DNA from: Larix sibirica
Lineage: Eukaryota > Streptophyta > Pinopsida > Pinales > Pinaceae
NCBI GenBank assembly: GCA_004151065.3
Contig: NWUY0300109720.1
Span: 20,889-36,394 of the forward strand
DNA: 15,506 bases
Direction of reading: 5' to 3'
The translations under genes were made by a program, and so were the position numbers. The notes under the pieces were generated by a model. The model was not told the origin of the DNA and searched no databases. It saw nothing but the letters and a program-made list of their open reading frames with translations. Below, in pieces: positions 1 through 7,566 of the stretch (positions are counted from its first letter, which is position 1; every line of letters starts with the position of its first letter).

Positions 1-227
1 CCCATGGTATTGCATGTGATGAAGCCTACTTAAAGGCTTGAGTAACTCCATTGTAAAGTGCCTAAAGTTGGCTAGTGATGGCCGGATTTTTTATTCCTTG
101 GTTAGAGCAGTCAAGGGTAATAGACCTATTGTTTTTTTTTTTTTTTTCCAGTTTGGATTTATAGGGTAAATATTCTTCTTCATTGTGTGTTTGATTGCTT
201 ATCATGTGTTCTATTGTTTCTTAAAAA
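1..227 (+). repeat. 5' LTR, 3' portion only (cut by window start)
   Basis: Position 1 aligns with position 986 of the downstream LTR, and the match runs to about 227/1218. Shared blocks include GTGATGAAGCCTACTTAAA, the TTCCTTGG block near 97/1080 and TTCTTCATTGTGTGT near 175/1156. A T-run at 129-146 is an expansion absent from the other copy. The 3' edge is set by the primer-binding-like sequence that follows. Confidence 0.8.
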
Positions 228-240
228 TTGGTATCAAAGA
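228..240 (+). other. Primer binding site, initiator-Met tRNA type
   Basis: TTGGTATCAAAGA begins exactly where LTR similarity stops. The usual Ty1/copia primer site, complementary to initiator methionine tRNA, reads TGGTATCAGAGC, so 10 of the 12 bases from 229 to 240 agree. Confidence 0.72.
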
Positions 241-800
241 TAATTGAAGGAAAATGAAACTATCTTGGAATTTATTGCTTGAAAAGATCTTAAAAGGAAT
301 GCATACGTAATGGTTGGAAATGTCTTGGAAGATATGGTTTCTTGCATTGAACCCACACTAATCTTACATTGGTCCATGTGCATCATGGAAAAATAAATCA
401 ATAAATTAATGTGATGGTCCATGGGTATGTGAACCATGGTAAATAGTAGTTATAAAGGCAAGAAAAGCATGGCAAGAGGATACGCTAGTGGAGATGAGAA
501 GGAAATAATAGAGTTGGATGCAAGATCCATGTGTGGCTTATCATAAATGAGTCTCTTGGCTAAATCCAAGCTAAATATGGAAACACATGACAAAGTCATT
601 GCAAAGATAGCAAGTAGAGCATGATAAGAAGCACACAGAAGATGAGGATGAAGAAGAGATTATCTTAATATAATTTTTTTATGGAGTTGGATTTGAATCA
701 CACTGTAAATGTGCATACGGATGTAAGACCTATTTAGGCATGAATACTCCTAGTTTATTGGGTCACATATGAAAAGTCTAGATGTAGATTTAGGTAGACT
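241..800 (+). other. Interior of the short LTR element, no intact coding
   Basis: About 560 bp of AT-rich sequence with no usable open frame. A weak stretch around 500-620 reads, with a stop, as an acidic/helical peptide (ELDARSM then LLAKSKLNMETHDKV) that is vaguely like copia gag helices. That is not enough for an assignment. There is no protease, integrase or RT motif, so replication genes are absent. Confidence 0.45.
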
Positions 801-815
801 GAAGAGGGGGGGGGG
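801..815 (+). other. Polypurine tract of the short LTR element
   Basis: GAAGAGGGGGGGGGG lies two bases before the TG that opens the 3' LTR. This is the expected place for the plus-strand priming tract. The run of ten G may have expanded by slippage. Confidence 0.7.
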
Positions 816-817
816 CA

Positions 818-1218
818 TGTTTTATTCCTAGAGACCCGGTTAAAACTTTGAAGGTGGTTGGTATTTACCCCAAGTAAATTTTAAAGGGGTAATACTAAGT
901 TAATATTGACTTGATTAAAGAGTTAAACATGGGTTTACCATTCGTGGTTTATAAGCCCATGGTTTTGGGTGTCCCATGGTATTTTCCCATGCTATTGTAG
1001 GTGATGAAGCCTACTTAAATGCTTCAGTAAATACATTATAAATTACATGAAAGTGGTCGGTGATGGTCGAATTGGCCATTCCTTGGATAGAGTGGTTGAG
1101 GTTAATAGTTATATTGTTGTTGGTTTTCCTAGTTTGGGTTTCCAGGGTAAAACATTTCTTCTTCATTGTGTGTGTGCTTGCTTATTATACTTATTATGTG
1201 TTATATTATTCCTAAAAA
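818..1218 (+). repeat. 3' LTR of the short element, about 400 bp
   Basis: It starts with TGTTTTATTCC right after the polypurine tract and ends near 1218, where similarity to the 5' LTR stops. The canonical terminal CA has decayed in both copies (CTAAAAA). Inside, CCCATGG-like words recur near 957, 973 and 986. The second of these seems to be an extra copy inside the LTR, which affects alignment of the two LTRs. Open frames crossing this region are chance. Confidence 0.72.
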
Positions 1219-1219
1219 T

Positions 1220-1948
1220 AAAAGTGGCGGAATTAAATGTGAAGACATGCGATCAATAAAGTATGCATGGGAATTATTTAACAAGGTATGACCAAACACA
1301 ACAGGTAAGATGATGGTCGACTTCTCCCTGACTAGAAACAAATTCATCCTCGAAAAATGATGGCAATGGAATTGATCGCTGGTGGAAATCATAGTAGTAT
1401 CTACATAGTATTCCAAAGACAAGACCATAGCATTCAATGACCTTGAAAAAGTACTAGGAGGAAGAAAATGGACCTATATTACCCCAAAAGTGGATGATTG
1501 GTGGATGTAAGCATTGATTAAGGAAATTGCACTAGTTGTGGTTATGTTGGTGGTACAATTAGTCGAGAACACCTTCCACAACATTGAAATATTTCATAAG
1601 TGATGGAAAATACTTGAAATAAGTGTCAAGTGGTTCAAAAGTGATCTTACCTATCACAAAGACACCTAGTCACTAAAAAAGGAAAAGAATCCATGAAACC
1701 GGTAGTAAGGATCCAAAGAAGCTACAAATGTTGAGGACCCATAACAACTAATCAGTGTCGAGGAATTGGAAATGGGAGTTGTAGCAAATTATTTGTTGAA
1801 AAAGGTCCCAGTATCCATAATAAGAAATTATTGTTGGGACATGTAGTACACCATGCTGTAGGCTTTGTATCACACTAATGGATAAGTAGCACTTAAGAAT
1901 GGTGCAAGCATAGAATATACAACATCAAAAGTGGTCTTAGAAAGATGA
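1220..1948 (+). pseudogene. Decayed reading frame of unknown identity
   Basis: I do not recognise this sequence. One frame from 1220 to 1948 (about 243 codons, more than ten stops) gives protein-like stretches: MVDFSLTRNKFILEK at 1313, KTIAFNDLEKVLGGRKW then TYITPKVDDWWM near 1410-1508, an apolar segment ALIKEIALVVVMLVVQL, then WKILEISVKWFKSDLTYHKD near 1604-1663, and ISVEELEMGVVANYLLKK near 1754. Several stops fall where CGA, CAG or TGG codons would fit, as expected from cytosine deamination in methylated DNA. It begins immediately after the 3' LTR. It could be a remnant of another retroelement ORF or of a captured or host gene. Stop density is only moderately below chance at this base composition, so confidence is low. 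Confidence 0.35.
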
Positions 1949-2339
1949 TTAATAAATATTGCAAGAGCTAGATGATACTATTATATCTGTAACATGCCTG
2001 CTAGATCCATGGAATAAGTAACTATGGTGAGAATAGGATTTGTAGTAGGCAAGAAGTTATAAAATATTAAAAGGTTTCATAAACAACAAAGTAAAAAAAA
2101 TTATTGCTTGGATTTTTTAAATTTTTTTTTACCACAATTTTTATTATCAACAAGCTGATTTTCAAAGAAGATTTGTCTAACTGTGACCAGTGTGCTTTTC
2201 ACAACTAGAATTTATTGAAGCCAAGGAATACCAACTAGAAACAATTTTGTTGACATCTCAAGGTAGAATGGTCCCTCAAATAGGTTTCCACCATTAGATT
2301 TATTCTCTTTTTATCATTTATTAACTTTTATCTAAAAAA
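1949..2339. other. AT-rich spacer without recognisable gene
   Basis: There are A- and T-runs near 2092-2130 and no frame or motif I can name. Because it lies just 3' of the minus-strand pol of gypsy element A, it probably includes that element's 3' non-coding or LTR sequence, but I find no polypurine tract or matching repeat to prove it. Confidence 0.4.
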
Positions 2340-3345
2340 TCAAGGGGTTGTAGGTGTAGGTGACATGGCCACTATACCAAAAGCCTCTAAATTAGGTTGA
2401 TTGACAAGATCTATGATGAAATCCTCCTTAGCCACTGGTTTATGATACAACCTCAACCGATGGATATTGGCCATGAAAGGGGTCTCATAATAATCAATGG
2501 TGTGTAACTTGGCCACCATTAGCATAAATTGTATAAACTTTGTATGATCTAAGCCAACGAGTGCGAAGCTTGCCCTTAAAATTCTTGAACATGGAATCAA
2601 ATAATATATCCCAATCTTCAACTTGGAGTTTATTTTTTTTGATGATTTTTTCATGCCACTTGGACCTCTACTATTGAACAAAATAAATCTGTTGCAAAGC
2701 ATCCTAATGAATTTGATCAATTTCAATGATATGCTCCTATCAATGCTTTTGGGTTTCAAAAATATCCACCCTTACCTATAATGTAGTTCTTAGTGTCTTG
2801 ATCTCAAATTCAATAGGAACAAATACATGTTTACTATACACAAGTTCATACAAGGTGAAGTCCATAGTGTTTGTCCATGTGATGCGGTAAGCCCAAAGAG
2901 CCTAATCTTTATGGTGAATTTGCACAATATTGGTTAATATAAATTCCATAACTCTATGAGTGATTCAACTTTCTCATTGGAATGTGGATGATATGGTGTA
3001 AAGGTTTTACACCAAAGGATTTATGCTTGATCTAGTACTCTTTTGTGATGGAATAGATAATATTTGTAGTGAACCGTGTTTCTTGATATGTAACAATTTC
3101 TCAAAGAACCGCAAATCTGATGAAGATATCTTCATATAGGAATTTTGCTAAATATTGTTATGTTGATCTTGAAAGAGCCTTGCACTTATCCCATTTGGTT
3201 AAATATCAGTACATACCAAGTTGGATGCCTTATTTTTTGGATGGAGGGTTGATAACCCTACAAAATCCAAGGTCCATTTTGCAAAAGACTCCACCACAAG
3301 CATCTATCATGTCATATACTCGTTAACCTTCATCCACTGTCAAGG
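2340..3345 (-). pseudogene. Ty3/gypsy element A: integrase and pol C-terminus remnant
   Basis: Read on the minus strand from about 3345 down, several frames give successive pieces of a plant gypsy integrase: FAKWTLDFVGL (first catalytic Asp region), an AKFLYEDIFIRFAVL segment, EIVTYQETRFT where the second catalytic Asp is replaced by Tyr, LHHIIHIP in place of the usual YHPQ region, then ALWAYRITWTNTMDFTLYEL and FVPIEFEIKTLR. The C-terminal part follows with KWHEKIIKKNKLQVEDWDIL, FKNFKGKLRTRW and, after a frameshift near 2510, HRLRLYHKPVAKEDFI, the usual end of Athila/Tat-type pol. The final frame (2340-2759, 139 codons) is the longest without a stop. Multiple stops and at least two frameshifts make it non-functional. 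RT and gag are not in the window. Confidence 0.85.
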
Positions 3346-3387
3346 TTATGGGGTACCTTAATGTCATCTCTAAAAAATTTCCTCTAA

Positions 3388-4411
3388 TGTTACTAACATA
3401 ATTTTTAATAGATGATCACAATATTATTCGTAGAATCAATCTACACCGACCTTAACTATTTCAATACAATATAAAACATGCGATCTACCATGTATACATC
3501 CATAACTATGATAATTTAATTCCATACATAGAATTGAATAATCTAGAAAAGAATGAAATGCATAACAAAACATAAAAATGAATGCCATTCCATACCATAA
3601 TTATAAACATGACATTCAAAGACACATTCAAACACTTACCTTTATGGAAATAGTACCCCAAATGGATATAAACGAAGGATGTTTCTCCCAGCTTTAGGAA
3701 CTCTATCACCCTTAATCTCTCTATGACAGAGGATCTTGTTCTCTACAAGAATTCCTTTACAATTCTCTAGCATAGGCTAGCTAAGTATTCTCAAATCTAG
3801 GCAAAGCTTCCTCCTATAATCAACACAATAATATTGGTAACAATTTCTAATGGCATCATCTTCAAAATGCTTGTCAGTACAATCAATAACATCATTGTTC
3901 TCCTCTCTTCCCTGTTACAAAATTGTACCAATAAAGATGGTGGAAGAATGATTTGATTGCAAGAATGATCCCCTCATCTCAAATCCATAACCTTATATTT
4001 TCATTTTATGGAATATCCACATGGCTGCCCATGAGGAGCCCACTTTTCACCCTTTAATCCCAAGCTTAGCTTAATATAAACAAGGTTAATTAAGTCATGT
4101 ATCATAATGATGGGTTTAAGGACTTTTGATAATTTCACTAATTAATATTTATAATCAAGCTAAGGCCATAGGTTAGATAACTCACTAATTTCCTCTCCCC
4201 TTAGCCCCTTTTAATTTACCCAACTTGTGGAACCATATCCCCCCATCTCTTCTTCATCCTTCTTCATTTGTGGTCATCAGGTATTTTTGTATTATCAGTT
4301 AATGTACATCATTACAATATCTTTGGTCCTCCTAGACCATGTATGACTAGAATCTAACCACTTGATAATTACATACACCTTTACATTGTAGGGTAAAAAT
4401 AGGGTATTCCA
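3388..4411 (-). repeat. Probable 3' LTR of Ty3/gypsy element B
   Basis: On the minus strand, right after the pol stop and a purine tract, TGGAATACCC starts at 4411. This is one base from the TGTAATACCC that commonly opens LTRs of Tekay-type plant chromoviruses, and the GGGTAGGGAAA before it matches their polypurine tract. The distal end is uncertain. I place it near 3388, where TAACA occurs and just before gypsy A sequence resumes, giving about 1.0 kb. No second LTR copy is in the window to confirm it. The stretch has no coding potential I trust; the 67-codon frame at 3506-3709 looks incidental. Confidence 0.6.
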
Positions 4412-4425
4412 TTTCCCTACCCCTT
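4412..4425 (-). other. Polypurine tract of gypsy element B
   Basis: On the minus strand this reads AAGGGGTAGGGAAA, directly upstream of the LTR start at 4411 and about 60 bp past the pol stop at 4483-4485. Position and composition fit the plus-strand primer of chromoviruses. Confidence 0.65.
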
Positions 4426-4482
4426 AAAATTTGCACAATCCTCGGTTCACATCAACTCTATATACAAAAAATACATAAAATT

Positions 4483-4801
4483 TCAAAATAAATGTGGGTA
4501 TGCCTCTCACATAGCATCTTCCATATCAAACGTTACTCCCTTAGGGTTGTAGTGGGTTCATTGGACCTTTACCCACCCTATTTATTTTTTCCTAAGCAAC
4601 GTGACCATATTATATAGGATGCATATTGGTCGTACTTACATATCTCCTTCTAGCTACACTCAAATCAAAGACCAATCAATAACATGGTTAGGATTAGGTA
4701 CATAATTTTTCAATACTAATACATGAAACACATTATGAACTTTTATAGAAGCATGCATTCCTAGTTAGGATCACAAATGACCCATAATATCTAGTTGATA
4801 C
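4483..4801 (-). pseudogene. Gypsy B pol C-terminus with chromodomain remnant
   Basis: Minus strand, broken frames. The order is KVHNVFHVLVLKNYVPNPNH then VIDWSLI (the integrase tail leading into the chromodomain), VRPICILYNM, and a chromodomain-like WVKVQ, stop, THYNPKGVTFDMEDAM followed by EAYPHLF and a stop at 4483-4485. HNVFHVSLLKKY, a tryptophan-led VQW core and an EAYPHLF-type end are hallmarks of plant chromovirus pol. In functional copies the chromodomain directs integration to histone-marked chromatin. Several stops and frameshifts inactivate it. Confidence 0.85.
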
Positions 4802-5506
4802 TTAGAACAACTTCCCAACTATTTCTTTGGTTAGGAACTCAGATGGAAGTAACTCTGGCCCTACTATTACTCTATTTGTTGGATTGTCCCAAGTGATTGG
4901 AGTATTTCTCTTTCTACCATATAAGGATTTGAATAGAATCATCCTCAAAGAAGCATGATTTTCATTAATATATGCAAATTCCATTAAGTATAAAATTTCC
5001 TCCCACTTGGATGGTTTGTCCATCACATACATCCTTAACATATCTTCAATCACTTGATTAAATCTCTTTGTTTGTCCATCTTTTTGCAGGTGATATGTTG
5101 TACTTACGTTTAGGTTGGCTGCAAACCTTTGAATAACCCTTTTCAAACATTTGAGATAAGCTTTGTCTCTTTAGCTAAAACAATGTCCTTAGGTATCCCA
5201 TTCAACCGAAAAATCTCTTTCATATAAATTTATGCTATATTGGTTGCCTTATGAGTTGACTAGATTGAAATAAATTGGGCAACTTTTGTTAGCTTTTCCA
5301 CCAGTACCATGATGGATCATATTGCCTCGATGACATATGCAACTTAGTGATAAAATCAATTATCACCACTTCTCATTTCCATTATGGTATTGGCAATGGT
5401 TGTAACTATTTTGTTGGATGTCTATGCTTAGCCTTTACCCTCTAACATTCCTTACACTTGGATATATGTGAGCAACGCTGTCTTTCTTCTTTCTTGGGAA
5501 AAAGTA
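4802..5506 (-). pseudogene. Gypsy B integrase core remnant
   Basis: Read from 5506 down: KCKEC, stop, RVKAKHRHP (Cys pair of the HHCC zinc finger), EVVIIDFITKLHM holding the first catalytic Asp, a frameshift to SIMVLVEKLTKVAQFI, KATNIA and IYMKEIFRLNGIPKDIV, then LAKETKLISN where the SDRD with the second catalytic Asp should be, so that Asp is lost. The open frame 4802-5146 (114 codons) continues with LNVSTTYHLQKDGQTKRFNQ then VIEDMLRMYVMDKPSKWEE, keeping the third acidic residue (Glu in VIEDML), and the LEFAY-like and SLYGRK segments. The usual role is strand transfer of element cDNA into chromosomal DNA. The missing Asp plus stops make this copy dead. Confidence 0.9.
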
Positions 5507-6147
5507 TTAATTTATTACTATTGCAATAGTCTTTTGGTATCCAGGATGTCCAACATATGGAACAATACTCATATCATTCATTACAAGTTTCCTTAATTCA
5601 ATAGAATTAGGAACATAAACTCTAATTTTATGCATAAGAATTCCATCACCTTCCAGATTGTAACCTTCATATTTATATTGTACATTTTTTTGTTGTAATC
5701 CTTCTTTGAACTTTAGATAATGCTCATATGAAGTAACAACAATAATTTTGTTTCTTAAATATGATTTACACATGCGTATGGTTGTAGCATGCATTACACG
5801 TATCCTTTTGTTGAGTGCATCAATAACCTTTCTTTCTTTACCCTTAATATATTTGAGATCAAAAACAAATTCACAAAGAAATTTCAACCATCCTTTCTAC
5901 CAAGAATTCAAAGTCTATTGTTCAAATAAATACTTTAGCCAGCTATGATATTTTGTTTAATTCAAAATTTCTATCTATAATATAATGTCTCCACATACTC
6001 AATGCATGCACAATGGAAACAAGATCTAAATAATATGTGACATATTTATTCTCATGATGCTTAAGCTTCCTAGATTCATAAAAAACCATATGTCCATTAT
6101 GAGTAATAATTCCACCAATTTAGTCTTTGAAAGTAATTGTACATACT
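5507..6147 (-). pseudogene. Gypsy B RNase H domain and linker remnant
   Basis: Minus strand from 6147 down: GGIITHNGHMVFYESRKL, KHHENKYVTYYLDL, SIVHALSMWRHYII, typical of Ty3/gypsy RNase H. A decayed segment follows, then the open frame 5507-5887 (126 codons) with EFVFDLKYIKGKERKVIDAL (end of RNase H, where VADALS is usual), KYEGYNLEGDGILMHK and HPGYQKTI at the start of the integrase zinc-finger region. RNase H degrades the RNA strand after reverse transcription. The N-terminal edge is cut at 6147 by a later insertion, and the missing residues (LVC region) reappear at 7329. Confidence 0.9.
6135..6147. repeat. Target site duplication, left copy (polyadenylated insert)
   Basis: AATTGTACATACT here matches AATTCTACATACT at 7316-7328, 12 of 13 bases. 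The outermost AA of the right copy may belong to the poly(A) tail, so the safe length is 11 bp. Counting only one copy keeps the gypsy B frame in phase. Confidence 0.88.
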
Positions 6148-6258
6148 GTCCAGGATGGGGTGTCACGCATAGAAACGATGGGCATTTATAAAATAGCACA
6201 GGGAATTATGAGCAAGACATGACGATGAGTGAGGTGGTGTTGATGGGAGCTTTGTTGG

Positions 6259-7014
6259 TTGTGCAACATTAATCTTCCACCCTCCCTGAGATATAAAATG
6301 ACAAGATTGCACAAGTGTATTCATGGTGTTGTTAATATGGGCATCAATTATGTCTTAGGGTTTAATGCCTCTGTGGCCGATGATAGTGCATTCATTCCTG
6401 CCCATTTCATCATCAAAGTATCTGGCTCCGATGATTATTTGATGCTTCTGTAAGCTCGAAGTGATAGTATGCAAGTAGTCTATTGGTATCCGGACAAAGA
6501 AGAAAGGTGCAATATGGTCCAGGAATTCCATAGATCCCCCAGCAGGCGGGTTCATGGCCATCAAGAATGCTCGCAGGGAGTAAGTGGCGAGGCTATAACT
6601 CGTCACCTAGCTGCGATGACGAACACCTTACTGGAAATTTGGAACGATGTCAAGGAGGTTGAGGAGGATATGAATATTCGAATCCAGAAAATTGGTCACC
6701 GTGTGAAAACCATAATTGACTGGTGTGTCGATATCGCTGAGTTCTTTGGCCTCCCACCGCCATTTCTCATGGTTGTTGGAGATGATGGTGTGGTCCGTTA
6801 GGGATCAGAAGCAGAGGTAGAGAATGAGATGCAACTTGCGACATACAATGTTCGGGTCAATAATCCCTCTGTAATGAAGGAGGAAGAACAAATGGTGAAA
6901 ATTGAAATTCTTGTGCACATAGATGGACCTGCAATGGCCGGCACCAGTGGTACCAAGCGTGAAATATCAAGCTCTGAAGTAAATTCCCTTGAGACTCCAA
7001 AGTCCAAGTTGTGA
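6259..7014 (+). pseudogene. Unidentified frame of about 250 codons with two stops
   Basis: A single frame spans 6259-7014, interrupted only by TAA at 6451 and TAG at 6799, far fewer stops than chance would give. I do not recognise the protein. Visible parts are LPPSLRYKMTRLHKCIHGVV near the start, DDSAFIPAHFIIKVSG, VVYWYPDKEERCNMVQEF after the first stop, a heptad-like helical segment TNTLLEIWNDVKEVEEDM, a Trp/Cys-containing IIDWCVDIAEFFGLPPPF, and an acidic to polar tail with EMQLATYNVRVNNPSVMKEE and SSSEVNSLETPKSKL at the end. No signal peptide or zinc motif is evident. A short frame starting near 6212 (MTMSEVVLMGALLVV) could be the original N-terminus before a frameshift near 6259. It may be a processed pseudogene of a host gene or the ORF of a non-autonomous element. 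Confidence 0.55.
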
Positions 7015-7317
7015 ATAGATCTCGGCCCCTCCAGGTAGAACTCTTGTCTTTATGGTTTTGATATATTTTGGTTTGGCCGGATAATTAGCCTTGTTTATCA
7101 CAGTCTTTTTGTTTATCTTAAATCTCAGTATGTCTAGTGGCTACCAGTCCTATGTATGGATCCCAGTTTTGGTTATCATGGAGTTTTTCATCATTTGGTT
7201 TTCAGCTCAAAAGACTATAAACCTGGGCTATTTTCTCCTGGTGAGAGGCCTAGTTGGACTGTATTTCAATGTAACTATTACTGTGATATAATGTAAGTTC
7301 TAAATTAAAAAAAAAAA
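7015..7317 (+). other. 3' untranslated-like stretch and poly(A) tail of the insert
   Basis: About 290 bp of T-rich sequence follows the stop at 7012-7014 and ends in eleven A at 7307-7317. A 66-codon hydrophobic frame at 7091-7291 reflects T-richness and I do not regard it as a gene. I see no canonical AATAAA close to the tail. Confidence 0.6.
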
Positions 7318-7328
7318 TTCTACATACT
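7316..7328. repeat. Target site duplication, right copy (polyadenylated insert)
   Basis: AATTCTACATACT directly follows the poly(A) tail and pairs with 6135-6147. Minus-strand gypsy B coding resumes immediately after it. Confidence 0.88.
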
Positions 7329-7459
7329 AGAAAATCTTCATTTTGATCATCAATCTTGAGAATGGGTGCACTAGTGAGCAATTCCTTTAACTATTGGAAA
7401 CTTTCCTCACACTATATTGTCCATTCAAATTTGACTTTTTTCTTTTGTAATTATGTAAT
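7329..7459 (-). pseudogene. Gypsy B fragment: RT end to start of RNase H
   Basis: Minus strand: LQKKKVKFEWTI, stop, CEESFQ, stop, LKELLTSAPILKIDDQNEDF then LVC. This is the link between RT and RNase H in gypsy pol. It is stranded between two insertions: leftwards the frame continues at 6147 across the polyadenylated insert, and rightwards at 14228 across the LINE. Two stops are visible. Confidence 0.92.
7449..7459. repeat. Target site duplication, left copy (LINE)
   Basis: AATTATGTAAT matches AATGATGTAAT at 14218-14228, 10 of 11 bases. Counting one copy keeps the gypsy B frame continuous from the PITS codons to LQKKK. Confidence 0.88.
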
Positions 7460-7566
7460 GAGATGTAGAGGTAGATGGCCAAGTAACAAATTATGGTGTA
7501 TATATGCTGGTGGAGGAACTTTTTTTGTTCTTTTGTTTTCACCATCAGTAGTGGAAGGGTGAGACA
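7460..7566 (+). other. LINE 5' UTR
   Basis: About 107 bp lies between the target duplication and the first plausible ATG at 7567. L1-type elements carry an internal promoter here, but no promoter element is recognisable. Confidence 0.55.

Larger units (their letters stand above)
1..1218 (+). mobile_element. Short LTR retrotransposon, copia-like, decayed
   Basis: Two diverged copies of one sequence (1-227 and 986-1218) flank an interior of only about 575 bp. The first copy is followed directly by a sequence resembling the Ty1/copia primer binding site, and the second is preceded by a purine/G tract, so the arrangement is 5' LTR, primer site, interior, polypurine tract, 3' LTR on the plus strand. 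The window starts inside the 5' LTR. The interior is far too short for gag-pol, so this is either an internally deleted copy or a non-autonomous element of the TRIM/LARD kind. By eye the two LTR copies agree at roughly three quarters to four fifths of positions with several indels, which means an old insertion. The copia assignment rests only on the primer site. Confidence 0.8.
6148..7317 (+). mobile_element. Polyadenylated retro-insertion of unknown family
   Basis: A 1.17-kb block sits inside the minus-strand gypsy B RNase H region. It is bounded by an 11-13 bp duplication with one mismatch, ends in a run of A on the plus strand, and contains a long frame followed by an AT-rich untranslated-like stretch. 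No RT, endonuclease, LTR or inverted repeats are visible, so it did not encode its own mobility. The likely origins are a processed mRNA copy, a non-autonomous LINE-dependent element, or the 3' piece of an unfamiliar LINE. It is visibly richer in GC and in CpG than the sequence on either side, which fits a younger age or a genic origin. Confidence 0.82.

Noticed and set aside
129-146. T-run as a possible terminator or promoter element
   Set aside because: It is absent from the matching site of the other LTR, so it is a local slippage expansion without a preceding hairpin.
1047-1259. 70-codon plus-strand frame across the 3' LTR
   Set aside because: It runs out of LTR sequence, and the equivalent 5' LTR region is not open. 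It is a chance frame.
3506-3709. Minus-strand 67-codon frame as a small gene
   Set aside because: It lies inside the presumed gypsy B LTR and shows no family motif. Its composition is typical of the surrounding AT-rich DNA.
6355-6606. Minus-strand 83-codon frame opposite the insert's main frame
   Set aside because: It is antisense to a longer, better supported plus-strand frame that continues in the same phase for about 250 codons.
7091-7291. 66-codon hydrophobic frame resembling a small membrane protein
   Set aside because: It lies in the T-rich 3' UTR-like part of the polyadenylated insert. T-rich DNA gives hydrophobic peptides by chance, and no conserved motif or start context supports it.
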